Below are positions 1 through 8,026 of a DNA stretch of 43,948 nt, one piece after another. Origin of the DNA: CAZTCJ01 sp964612085 (lineage in GTDB: Bacteria > Pseudomonadota > Alphaproteobacteria > JAJFIK01); assembly GCA_964612085.1 (NCBI GenBank), contig CAZTCJ010000025.1:1-43948 (forward strand), in the 5' to 3' direction. The notes under the pieces are model-generated. The model saw nothing but the letters and a program-made list of their open reading frames with translations, did no database searches and was not told the DNA's origin. The position numbers were made by a program, and so were the translations under genes. Numbering within the stretch: the stretch's first letter is position 1; every line of letters starts with the position of its first letter.

Positions 1-1313
1 ACCCGGGGGAAGTAGTTGATCAGCTTGCCCGTATTGGCATTCCGGAAGACGAGCGTGCCGTCGGGCTCGATGCCGTAGGCCACACGCATGCTCCGCCCAT
101 CATCCCATTGGATCGACAGGATCCGGCCGTCCGTGCGCCAACGCCCCTTGGCGACATTACCGGCGGTATTGCCGTGGGCGGTCCATTCGAGCTCCTGATC
201 GTAATCCCGCCTTGAGGCGCTGAAATAGGTCTTGGCGCCGTAATAGACGATGCCGTCGTCCCGGAAGACCCACCAAAGCTGGGTGTTGACGATGATCTCG
301 ATATCGACGCTGCCGGCCATGGCTTCCCCTTGGAAGACGCCGACGACGCGCGGATCCAGATCGGGGCGGGCCTGGGGCCGGGTTTGCGGCCTGCGCTGGG
401 ACGCGGGCGCTTGGGCTTGCGGCAACTGGCCTTGGGGACCGGCGACCGGCGGCAGGGCGGGCAAGGTGTCGTTGCCGAGCGCGAGGCGCACCTGGGTGTT
501 GATGCGGCCGGTGCCCGTGATCTGGACCGGCTGCCCGTTCTGGACCGTCGCGCCGCTCATCTGAACCGTCGCCATGCCGTTCGTTTCAAGCGGCAGCCCG
601 GTGGCCACATCCACAAGGATCGCCGCCGAGACAGGCCCGTTCATGCTGAAGCCGTTGGCATTGCTCCAGGTCACCCCTTGGGCCTGGAGCCGGGCGGCGG
701 GCCGGTTGCCGCGCTGTTCGAAGCCCGCGACCTGGAGCGTCATATTGGTCTGACCGGTGCCGCCGCTTTCGACGATTTGCGCGGGCCACTGCTCGCCGAC
801 ACCGACGGGCCGCCCGGGGCGCAAGGAGTCTTCGAACACGACGACGGGCGAGATCAGATCGGCCAGGGCCGGATCGGCGACCCCGGGGCCGCCACCAGCC
901 GGCGCGATGCTGACGACGCGCTCGTTCTGCACCGTGATGACGACATCCTGCCCGGCCAGGGGAAAGGGTTGCGGCGTCACCGCCCCGTTCAAGGTGATCT
1001 GTGTGCCGCTGGACGGGCCGAAACGGACGCGCAACTGAGCCGGCTTGCCGTTCTGGACACGGAGCACCGTCGCCCGGCCGTCGAGCTGGGTTCTGACCTG
1101 CTGCTGGGCGGTCATGCTCTGGCCGCCGCCGGACAGGTTGAGCGTACTGTCCAGAACATAGACTTGTTGAAAACTGTATTGCAGCCCTTCCGGCACCCGG
1201 TACTCGATGGAGGCTTTCTGGCCGCCCCCCATTTGGGCGGCCGCCGGACCGAAAGACGAAAAACAGAACAGGACGGCGCAGGCCGCCATGGCCAAATTGG
1301 TTAAACGGCGCAT
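1..1313 (-). CDS. secreted protein of unknown function, C-terminus cut by window edge
   Basis: A minus-strand reading frame stays open for 437 codons from an ATG at 1313 down to base 1 with no stop, so the 3' end lies outside the window. The first 26 or so residues form a clear Sec signal peptide (RR at 3, hydrophobic core, cleavage near GPAAAQ). The mature part starts with a beta-rich region, then a proline/glutamine/arginine-rich linker at about residues 300-325, then a second domain from about 335 containing WWVFRDDGIVYYG and a series of short strands that looks like a small lipocalin- or heparinase-like beta fold. I do not recognise a family. A GGGG stretch lies about 9 bases before the start. 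The role is unknown; it is probably periplasmic or surface exposed. Confidence 0.8.
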   Translation of the reverse strand, partial: MRRLTNLAMAACAVLFCFSSFGPAAAQMGGGQKASIEYRVPEGLQYSFQQVYVLDSTLNLSGGGQSMTAQQQVRTQLDGRATVLRVQNGKPAQLRVRFGPSSGTQITLNGAVTPQPFPLAGQDVVITVQNERVVSIAPAGGGPGVADPALADLISPVVVFEDSLRPGRPVGVGEQWPAQIVESGGTGQTNMTLQVAGFEQRGNRPAARLQAQGVTWSNANGFSMNGPVSAAILVDVATGLPLETNGMATVQMSGATVQNGQPVQITGTGRINTQVRLALGNDTLPALPPVAGPQGQLPQAQAPASQRRPQTRPQARPDLDPRVVGVFQGEAMAGSVDIEIIVNTQLWWVFRDDGIVYYGAKTYFSASRRDYDQELEWTAHGNTAGNVAKGRWRTDGRILSIQWDDGRSMRVAYGIEPDGTLVFRNANTGKLINYFPR

Positions 1314-1485
1314 CGAAATGACCCCTACTAGACCGCTTACGGATAATCGCTCAGAATGATGACAGTTTTAAAAAGGCATTTGGACGCCATGCCAGGGACC
1401 CATTACCCATGGAGAATGGGGCAACGTCATCTTACCGTCCTGTCATTGTGGCCGGGCACAACCGGACCTTTCCCGGAGCGCCGTT

Positions 1486-1503
1486 TTAGGGTCAGGACCC
1501 TAA
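1486..1503. repeat. short palindrome TTAGGGTC-AG-GACCCTAA
   Basis: Two 8-base perfect arms (1486-1493 and 1496-1503) are separated by AG. The palindrome overlaps the stop codon of the NTF2-like gene and lies at the end of a 186-base gap. The same 14-mer core TAGGGTCAGGACCC occurs in the opposite orientation at 19540-19553. It could act as a weak hairpin for the minus-strand transcript or be a dispersed palindromic repeat. No T-tract follows on either strand. Confidence 0.6.
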
Positions 1504-1949
1504 TCTTTCAGCTCGATCAACCGGACTTCACTGATCAAGCCATTGTCGACCGTGTAGATGGAGATCAGGTCTTCCGGCATCCCGTTCAAAACAAGGGTTT
1601 CCCGGCTGACAACGGTATGGTCCAAGACCATTTGGCCATGTACGGAGACAGCAGCCTCACCGGCCGCAAAAAGAGGACCGAAAATATCGCGCATGCGCGC
1701 AGTGCCCTCACCCAAAAAACGGTCTGGGTACTGATAGATCCGAAAATCCGGATGATAAGCAGCCAGAAACGCCTCGATATCATTTGCGTTGACCGCATCG
1801 TTTCGTTTCGCGACCACTTTCAGAGCCGCCGCTTCACGTGCGGAGCGGTCCTGATCGGCAGTGTCGGCATGGGCGCTCGATAACGGCAGTGCCGGAGCCA
1901 CCGCGTAAATAAAGACCGAAAGCACCGTCGAAAAAACTGCGCGTCTCAT
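1500..1949 (-). CDS. exported NTF2/SnoaL-like (DUF4440-type) protein
   Basis: A 149-residue protein. A signal peptide covers about residues 1-28 (MRRAVFSTVL..., ending SSAHA). The mature domain has the one-domain alpha+beta-barrel pattern of nuclear-transport-factor-2-like proteins: a helix with NDAVNANDIEAFLAAYHPDF, then RIYQYPDRF, then a helix RMRDIFGPLFA, then strands ending in EVRLIEL. Such proteins are often small-molecule binding or isomerase-like, and the substrate cannot be predicted here. ATGs at 1961, 1955 and 1949 are in frame. The one at 1949 is preferred because GGAG sits six bases upstream and the signal peptide then begins normally. It stands alone, in the same direction as the gene at the left edge. 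Confidence 0.75.
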   Translation of the reverse strand: MRRAVFSTVLSVFIYAVAPALPLSSAHADTADQDRSAREAAALKVVAKRNDAVNANDIEAFLAAYHPDFRIYQYPDRFLGEGTARMRDIFGPLFAAGEAAVSVHGQMVLDHTVVSRETLVLNGMPEDLISIYTVDNGLISEVRLIELKD

Positions 1950-2249
1950 AGGCATCTCCATTCATATCTTTGACCGTCAATCGCCCCACCTTGACCCACC
2001 GCTATTCGCGGGTCCATTGCCAGTGCAGATACATTTGTGAAAACGAGACGCTCTTTTATGTCGACACGCATTGCGCGCAAAATCTGCAGACGCAGGCAAA
2101 GACTACTAGGTGAGCGTAATCAATAAGCGGCATGGCAAACACTGCCGCCCCCCCAAAGGCCCCTCTTGCGCATTTCGCCTTGCCAACGCAGGGTAGGGTC
2201 AAAGGTCCGCCAGCGGGGCAGGACCGCTGTCAAGACAAGAGCTTGAGCC

Positions 2250-3641
2250 ATGGGGCACTTCCGGGCCATTGCGTTGGGGGAAACCCGCGACAGCGCTGAA
2301 GGGCAAAGCGATCTCGAGGCACTGCGCTCCAAGGACGATGGCCGCCCGGCCTTGCTGATCGGGGGGCTGAGCGTCCTGGCGATTCTGGCGAGCCTGTTCA
2401 TCGCCTGGCTGTTCATCGATCCCGCGCCGCCCCAGGAGGTTACCATTGCCACGGGCAGCCCGGGCGGCTTCTACGAACGTCTGGGCGCGCGGTATAAAGC
2501 CGAGCTTGAAGAGGCCGGCCTTACGGTCACCCTGATGCCGTCCAACGGCTCGGTGGACAATGTCCAGGCGCTGAAAACGGGCACGGCGGATCTGGCCTTT
2601 ATCCAGGGCGGCCTGTTCCCGGATCCGCAACCGGACACCCTGGCCTCCCTCGCCAGCGTCTCCCTCGAACCTTTGTGGCTGTTCTCTCGCGGAGCGGCGC
2701 CCATCGAACAGTTCGACGCCTTGAGCGGGCTCACCCTGGCGGCGGGGCCGGAGGGCAGCGGCACGCGGCTTCTGGCCCAGACCCTGATCCGGGCCGCGGG
2801 CCTGGAGGGCCAAATCGCGCTCGACCCGGCGAGCGGCGCGGTGGCGGCGGACAAGCTGCGCGGCGGCGCGGTCGATGCGGCCATGTTCATCACGGCGGCC
2901 AGCACCGGGGCCGTGCGCGACCTTTTGGAAGATCCGGACATGGCGCTCGCCCGGCTGGAGCGCGCGCCAGCTTTCGCCCGTCAGTTCCCCTATCTGTCCG
3001 TGGTGGACGTGCCCAAGGGCTCCCTCGATCTGGTGCGCAACGTGCCTGCTGAAGACACGGATCTGCTGGCGCCCGCGACCACGCTGATCGCCCAGGCCGA
3101 TCTGCACCCGGCCCTCGTCTCCCTGGTGCTCGACGTGGCGACCAAACTCCATGGCCGGGAGCGCGTGTTCGGCCGCTCGGGCGCCTTTCCGTCCAAGGAC
3201 TATCTGGAACTGCCGCTGGCGGAGGAAGCCCGGCGCTATTTCGAGCGGGGGCCGAGCTTCCTGCGCCGTTATCTGCCGTTCTGGGCCGCCAATATGGTGG
3301 AACGCCTCTGGGTGCTGATTATTCCGCTCATCACCATCATGATCCCCCTCGGACGCATGGCGCCGCCCGCCTATCGCTGGCAGGTGCGCCGGCGGATCTA
3401 TCGCTGGTACGAGGATCTACGGGACCTGGAAACCATCGGCCGCACCGCCACCAGCGACGAGCAGCGCAAAAGGGTCGTGCACGCCCTTGAGGAGCTTCAG
3501 GCGGAAGTGGGCGAGATCAAAGTGCCGCTGGCCTATACGGACGATCTTTATCACCTGCGGCTGCATATCGATTTCGTCAGCCGTCTGGTGCGCGGCGAAT
3601 GCCCCGGCGTCAAACGGATCGGCACGGACGAGATCGTTTAG
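2250..3641 (+). CDS. membrane-tethered TAXI-family TRAP solute-binding protein
   Basis: A 463-residue protein. It has a short cytoplasmic N-terminus, a membrane helix at 33-56, then a type-II periplasmic binding domain of the TAXI (TRAP-associated extracytoplasmic immunogenic) family at about 62-335. The family start motif ATGSPGGFY is at 67-75, followed by the characteristic GTADLAFIQGG segment. A second helix lies at 349-371 and is followed by a basic, probably cytoplasmic tail of about 90 residues with coiled-coil character. Classical TAXI proteins are cleaved, free SBPs partnered with a DctQM-like permease. Here the protein is anchored at both ends and no permease gene is nearby, so a sensory or accessory role is as likely as transport. 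It ends three bases before the convergent DUF6356 gene. Confidence 0.85.
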   Translation: MGHFRAIALGETRDSAEGQSDLEALRSKDDGRPALLIGGLSVLAILASLFIAWLFIDPAPPQEVTIATGSPGGFYERLGARYKAELEEAGLTVTLMPSNGSVDNVQALKTGTADLAFIQGGLFPDPQPDTLASLASVSLEPLWLFSRGAAPIEQFDALSGLTLAAGPEGSGTRLLAQTLIRAAGLEGQIALDPASGAVAADKLRGGAVDAAMFITAASTGAVRDLLEDPDMALARLERAPAFARQFPYLSVVDVPKGSLDLVRNVPAEDTDLLAPATTLIAQADLHPALVSLVLDVATKLHGRERVFGRSGAFPSKDYLELPLAEEARRYFERGPSFLRRYLPFWAANMVERLWVLIIPLITIMIPLGRMAPPAYRWQVRRRIYRWYEDLRDLETIGRTATSDEQRKRVVHALEELQAEVGEIKVPLAYTDDLYHLRLHIDFVSRLVRGECPGVKRIGTDEIV

Positions 3642-3644
3642 CGC

Positions 3645-3917
3645 TCAGATCACGTAGTCGTAATAGCCTTCCGGGTAGGGCTGGGCCGAGTCCGGTTGCG
3701 CGGCAGGCTGGCGCTTGCGGTGGGTCACCATGCGCACATGCAGATCCTGAATGGCCTTGCTGCCGGTCTTGACGAACAGGAACGGCAGCACCCCATGGAT
3801 CAGACAAGCGAAACCGGCACCGATCATCCGGATACCGAAAGATCCGGCATGGCAGAAATGCTGCCAATAGGTTTCCCCGACACTGCGCGGGTGATCGTGA
3901 AACAGCTTATCCCACAT
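3645..3917 (-). CDS. DUF6356 family protein
   Basis: A 90-residue protein opening with MWDKLFHDHPRSVGETYWQH, the hallmark start of the DUF6356 family, and followed by one hydrophobic segment (about 31-50, FACLIHGVLPFLFV) and a basic HERMVTHR-like stretch (here HVRMVTHRKRQ). The family is small, common in alphaproteobacteria and of unknown function; a single-pass membrane location is likely. AAGAGAG lies upstream of the ATG as ribosome-binding site. It converges on the TAXI gene with a three-base gap and lies 95 bases downstream of cysK on the same strand. Confidence 0.85.
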   Translation of the reverse strand: MWDKLFHDHPRSVGETYWQHFCHAGSFGIRMIGAGFACLIHGVLPFLFVKTGSKAIQDLHVRMVTHRKRQPAAQPDSAQPYPEGYYDYVI

Positions 3918-4011
3918 GACACACTCTCTTGACCGAACCGAGGCTTTTCACCCTACCGGATCAGCCCCTATTTTCCAACTCAAACTTGTGAATAACCTTA
4001 CGGCCCCAGCC

Positions 4012-4992
4012 TTACAAGCCTTCGAACAGGGCCGTGGACAGATAGCGCTCCGCGAAAGACGGGATGATCACGGCGATCTGCTTGCCCTCCATCTCGGGCC
4101 GCGCCCCCACTTCGAGCGCCGCCGCGATGGCCGCGCCGGAAGAGATGCCGCACGGAATGCCTTCCATGCGCGCGGCCTTGCGGGCCATGTCGAGAGCCGT
4201 CTCATTGCCGATGGTCACCACCTCGTCGATCAGATCCGTATCGAGCACGCCGGGCACGAAGCCCGCGCCGATGCCTTCGATCTTGTGGGGGCCGGGCCGC
4301 CCGCCGGACAGCACGGGGCTGTCTTCCGGTTCGACCGCGAACACCTTGAAGCCCTGCTTGCGGGCCTTGAGCGCCTGGGCGACGCCGGTCAGCGTGCCCC
4401 CGGTGCCGACGCCGGAAATCAACGCGTCCACGGCGCCGTCCGTGTCGTCCCAGATCTCCTGGGCCGTGGTCGCGCAGTGGATCGAGGGATTGGCCGGATG
4501 CTCGAACTGCTGCGGCATCAGCGCGCCGGGGATGGTCTCAAGCAGTTCGCGCGCCCGGGCAACGGCGCCGTTCATGCCTTTTTCCGCCGGCGTCAGTTCC
4601 AGTTCCGCGCCCATCAGGGTCAGCATCTTGCGCCGCTCGATGGAGCTGTTTTCCGGCATCACCAGGATCAGCCGGTAGCCTTTCGCCGCCGCCACGAAAG
4701 CAAGGGCGATCCCCGTATTGCCCGAGGTCGGCTCGATCAGCACCGTGTCCGGCGTAATCCGGCCCTGGGCTTCCAGGGACTCGATCATGGAAACGCCGAT
4801 CCGGTCCTTCACGCTGGAGACCGGATTGAAGAATTCCAGCTTGAACAGCACATCCGCCTTGACGTCATAGGCCGGCGGCAGGCGCTTCATGCGCACCATG
4901 GGCGTATAGCCGATCGTCTGTGTAATGCAGTCGAAAACCCGGCCCCGGCCGGACGCCTGACCGGTTTGCGCAGCGGCGTGCACAGTACTCAT
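4012..4992 (-). CDS. cysK: cysteine synthase A (O-acetylserine sulfhydrylase)
   Basis: A 326-residue fold-type II PLP enzyme that makes L-cysteine from O-acetylserine and sulfide. The PLP lysine is K62 in SSVKDRIG, the substrate loop TSGNTG is at 89-94 and the phosphate-binding loop GTGGT is at 196-200. Length is normal for CysK, with an N-terminal extension of about 18 residues. The frame is open far upstream to 5370, but the ATG at 4992 (MSTVHAA) is the natural start because the upstream frame has no family similarity. The gene diverges from the cystathionine beta-synthase operon, so assimilation of inorganic sulfide and recycling of methionine sulfur are controlled from one 365-base intergenic region. 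Confidence 0.93.
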   Translation of the reverse strand: MSTVHAAAQTGQASGRGRVFDCITQTIGYTPMVRMKRLPPAYDVKADVLFKLEFFNPVSSVKDRIGVSMIESLEAQGRITPDTVLIEPTSGNTGIALAFVAAAKGYRLILVMPENSSIERRKMLTLMGAELELTPAEKGMNGAVARARELLETIPGALMPQQFEHPANPSIHCATTAQEIWDDTDGAVDALISGVGTGGTLTGVAQALKARKQGFKVFAVEPEDSPVLSGGRPGPHKIEGIGAGFVPGVLDTDLIDEVVTIGNETALDMARKAARMEGIPCGISSGAAIAAALEVGARPEMEGKQIAVIIPSFAERYLSTALFEGL

Positions 4993-5357
4993 GGTCCAAT
5001 CCCTGTTCGATCTTGGTCCGACGGAAAGGCCGGACGCCTTGGCGCGTGCGGATATCCGCCATCCGCCGGCCAGCCAGACCATACAGCCCATCTGTTTCCA
5101 GACCGCTGCGGGCCCGGATCGGCTGTATAATTTCCCAAATAAACCCCGTAAAATAGAAAAAGTAAAGCCGCGCGGCAAACTCACGCGGCGCGAGCCCCGG
5201 CCGGTCACGCCAACGCGTTCGGAGGCGGCGTCTTCTTGCTTGTGGTGCTTGCGTTTTTCAGCAACCATCCGGCCAAAATCACGAGTCGGACCCGCGCTTT
5301 TCGTGATGCAAAAGCCAACGCCCGGACAACCAAAACCCGTATGAAGAGGGTGGACCC
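4993..5357. other. divergent regulatory region between cysK and the CBS/CGL operon
   Basis: 365 bases without a credible gene. The middle is markedly AT-rich (about 5126-5165) compared with its surroundings, as expected for a promoter region. A minus-strand promoter for cysK can be proposed (5124-5152), implying a leader of roughly 125 bases. I looked for SAM-II-like riboswitch features in that leader and saw none I could defend. AGGGTGG just before 5358 is the ribosome-binding site of the CBS gene; no convincing plus-strand -35/-10 pair was found. Confidence 0.5.
5124..5152 (-). promoter_or_regulatory. candidate sigma70 promoter for cysK
   Basis: Reading the minus strand, TTTACG (5152-5147) is followed after exactly 17 bases by TATACA (5129-5124). 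Each hexamer matches the consensus at four positions and the spacer is AT-rich. Transcription would begin near 5117. This is inferred from sequence only. Confidence 0.4.
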
Positions 5358-6752
5358 ATGTCAGCGACACAGCCCATTTCCGCGCCGGTCTATGACTCGG
5401 CCATGGACGCCATCGGCAACACGCCCTTGGTCAAGGTGTGCCATCTGGACACCGGCCCGTGCGAGCTTTTCCTGAAGCTCGAAAGCCAGAACCCCACCGG
5501 CTCCATCAAGGACCGGATCGGCCGCACCATGATCGAACAGGCCGAAGCCGACGGCGCATTGAAACCCGGCGGCACCATCGTCGAGGCGACCGCGGGCAAT
5601 ACCGGCCTCGGCCTGGCGCTCGTCGCCGCGCAAAAAGGCTACAGGCTGATCATCGTCGTGCCCGACAAGATGGCTCAGGAGAAAATCTGGCACCTGAAGG
5701 CCTTGGGCGCGGAAGTCCGCATGACCCGCTCCGACGTGAACAAGGGGCATCCGGAATATTATCAGGACGTGGCCGAACGGATCGCCAAGGAAACCGGCGG
5801 CTTTTTCGTCAACCAGTTCGGCAACGACGCCAACCCCAAGGCCCATGAGACGACCACGGGCCCGGAAATCTGGGAACAGATGAACCACAAGCTTGATGCC
5901 ATGGTCTGCGGCGTCGGCTCGGGCGGCACGATCACGGGGCTCGGGCGCTTCTTCCATTCGGTCGACCCGAATATCGAAATGGTGCTGGCGGATCCCGAAG
6001 GCTCGATCCTCGCCCATTACATCGAGACGGGCGAAATCCTGAACGAGGTGGGATCCTGGATCGTGGAAGGCATCGGCGAGGATTTCATTCCGCCAGTCTC
6101 CGACCTCTCCCATGTGAAGAAAGCCTACACCATTCCGGACGCGGAAGCATTGATCGTGGCCCGCGAGATCCTGCGCAAGGAAGGGCTGCTGGCGGGCTCC
6201 TCTTCCGGCACGCTGATCGCCGCGGCCCTGCGCTATTGCCGGGAACAGACGGAGCCGAAGCGGGTGGTCACCTTCATCTGCGACAGCGGCAACAAATATC
6301 TGTCCAAGATGTTCAACGACTATTGGATGCTGGACCAGGGGTACATCAAACGGGAGTCTTGCGGGGACCTGCGCGACCTGATCTCCCGGCGCCATGACGA
6401 CCGGGCGACCGTTACGGTGAGCCCGGACGATATGCTGCTCACCGCCTTGAGCCGCATGAAGCTTTACGACATTTCGCAACTTCCCGTGCTGACGGAAGAA
6501 GGCGATGTGATCGGCCTGATCGACGAGGAAGATATTCTGTTTTCCGTGGTGCGCGACGAGAAACGCTTCCGCGAGCCCGTGCGCAGCGCCATGACCTACC
6601 GGATCGAGACCATCGACGCGCGCGAGTCCATGGGCACGCTGCTGCCGATTTTCGCCAAGGGCTATGTGGCCATCGTGCTCAAGGACGGCAAGTTTCAGGG
6701 CCTCATCACGCGCATGGATTTCCTCAACTATCTGCGCCGCAAGATTCAATAA
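5358..6752 (+). CDS. cbs: cystathionine beta-synthase with C-terminal CBS-domain pair
   Basis: A 464-residue PLP enzyme condensing homocysteine with serine (or O-acetylserine) to cystathionine, the first step of reverse transsulfuration. The catalytic domain covers about 8-330, with PLP lysine K51 in TGSIKDRIG, the substrate loop ATAGNTG at 77-83 and the loop GVGSGGTITG. A tandem CBS (Bateman) pair covers about 345-464 and is expected to be a nucleotide- or SAM-type regulatory module. There is no heme-binding N-terminal extension of the animal type. The start ATG is preceded by GAAGAGGGTGG. The next gene, cystathionine gamma-lyase, begins 27 bases after the stop, which makes a two-step operon very likely. 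Confidence 0.92.
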   Translation: MSATQPISAPVYDSAMDAIGNTPLVKVCHLDTGPCELFLKLESQNPTGSIKDRIGRTMIEQAEADGALKPGGTIVEATAGNTGLGLALVAAQKGYRLIIVVPDKMAQEKIWHLKALGAEVRMTRSDVNKGHPEYYQDVAERIAKETGGFFVNQFGNDANPKAHETTTGPEIWEQMNHKLDAMVCGVGSGGTITGLGRFFHSVDPNIEMVLADPEGSILAHYIETGEILNEVGSWIVEGIGEDFIPPVSDLSHVKKAYTIPDAEALIVAREILRKEGLLAGSSSGTLIAAALRYCREQTEPKRVVTFICDSGNKYLSKMFNDYWMLDQGYIKRESCGDLRDLISRRHDDRATVTVSPDDMLLTALSRMKLYDISQLPVLTEEGDVIGLIDEEDILFSVVRDEKRFREPVRSAMTYRIETIDARESMGTLLPIFAKGYVAIVLKDGKFQGLITRMDFLNYLRRKIQ

Positions 6753-6779
6753 CCGCATTCTGCCGGGAAGGGACTGACC

Positions 6780-7949
6780 ATGGCCGATCCTCTCCGCCGC
6801 AACCGCGCGGCCTTCGCCACACGGACGATTCACGCCGGCCAGGAGCCAGACCCCACCACCGGCGCGGTGATGCCGCCGATCTACGCCACCTCCACCTACG
6901 CCCAGATCAGCCCCGGCGAACACAAGGGGTTCGAGTATTCCCGCTCCCACAATCCCACCCGCTTCGCTTATGAGCGCTGCATCGCGGATCTGGAAAACGG
7001 TAAGCGCGGTTTTGCCTTCGCCTCCGGCATGTCGGCCATCGCCACCCTGCTCGATGCGCTCGATGCGGGCTCTCATGTCATCGTCATGGACGACGTCTAC
7101 GGAGGAACCTACCGGCTGTTCGAACGGGTGCGGCGGCGCTCCGCCAATCTCGATTTCAGTTTCGTGGATATGAGCGACACGGCCCGCGTGGAAGCGGCCA
7201 TCCGCCCGGAGACGAAACTGATCTGGATCGAGACGCCGACCAATCCCATGCTGAAACTGGTGAATCTGGAAGCCGTGACGGCCATTGCGAAGGCGCGCGG
7301 CATTCTGGTGGGCTGCGACAACACGTTCGCCTCTCCTTACGTTCAGCGCCCGCTCGATTTCGGCGTGGATGTGGTCATGCATTCGGCGACCAAATTCCTC
7401 AACGGCCATTCGGACATGGTGGGCGGCGTGCTTGTCGCGGGCGGTAATGAGATGCTCGCGGAGGACCTGACCTTCCTGCAGAACGCGGTCGGCGCGGTGC
7501 AAGGGCCGTTCGACTCCTTCCTGGCGCTCCGGGGGCTGAAGACCCTCGCCTTGCGCATGGAGCGCCATTGCGAGAACGCGCTGAAACTCGCCCAGTGGCT
7601 GGAGTTCCATCCGAAAGTCGCGCGCGTTTATTATCCGGGCCTGACCAGCCACCCCCAGCACGCCCTGGCCCAGCGCCAGATGAACGGCTTCGGCGGCATC
7701 ATCTCCTTCGTTCTGAAGGACGGTCTTGCGCCCGCCCGCAGCGCGCTCGAACGGGTGCAGCTTTTCACCCTCGCGGAGTCCCTGGGCGGCGTGGAAAGCC
7801 TGATCGAGCATCCGGGCATCATGACCCATGCCTCGATCCCGACGGACCGGCGCAAGGAATTAGGCATCGATGACGGGCTGATCCGGCTGTCCGTCGGCAT
7901 CGAGGACGGCGACGACCTGCTCGCCGATCTCGACCAGGCCCTGGCGTAA
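6780..7949 (+). CDS. cystathionine gamma-lyase (Cys/Met metabolism PLP enzyme)
   Basis: A 389-residue fold-type I PLP enzyme of the Cys/Met family. It has the YSRSHNPT motif at 53-60, ASGMSAI at 81-87, aspartate in VGCDNTFASP at 180, and the PLP lysine K205 in HSATKFLNGHSD. The family also contains cystathionine gamma-synthases and homocysteine synthases. Its position directly behind cystathionine beta-synthase argues for the lyase, splitting cystathionine to cysteine, ammonia and 2-oxobutyrate. Ribosome-binding site GGGAAGGGA precedes the ATG. With cbs it gives a complete route from homocysteine to cysteine, complementary to the divergent cysK. Confidence 0.9.
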   Translation: MADPLRRNRAAFATRTIHAGQEPDPTTGAVMPPIYATSTYAQISPGEHKGFEYSRSHNPTRFAYERCIADLENGKRGFAFASGMSAIATLLDALDAGSHVIVMDDVYGGTYRLFERVRRRSANLDFSFVDMSDTARVEAAIRPETKLIWIETPTNPMLKLVNLEAVTAIAKARGILVGCDNTFASPYVQRPLDFGVDVVMHSATKFLNGHSDMVGGVLVAGGNEMLAEDLTFLQNAVGAVQGPFDSFLALRGLKTLALRMERHCENALKLAQWLEFHPKVARVYYPGLTSHPQHALAQRQMNGFGGIISFVLKDGLAPARSALERVQLFTLAESLGGVESLIEHPGIMTHASIPTDRRKELGIDDGLIRLSVGIEDGDDLLADLDQALA

Positions 7950-8026
7950 GCGCCGTATCTCTCGCCACACAGCCCGCCTTCCGCTAGGCTTTGCTCAAAG
8001 CAAAAGCATGAGAGGGAGGATTCCAC

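Noticed and set aside
4993..5117. SAM-type riboswitch in the cysK leader
   Set aside because: The GC-rich leader has hairpin potential but I could not match the conserved SAM-II or other riboswitch core bases.
5126..5131. Plus-strand TATAAT as a promoter for the CBS operon
   Set aside because: No acceptable -35 hexamer at 16-18 bases upstream; the same bases fit better as part of a minus-strand promoter.
5361..7829. 822-codon minus-strand open frame opposite cbs and the lyase
   Set aside because: Antisense shadow of two unmistakable enzyme genes; low-complexity H/R/G/A-rich translation with no family motif.
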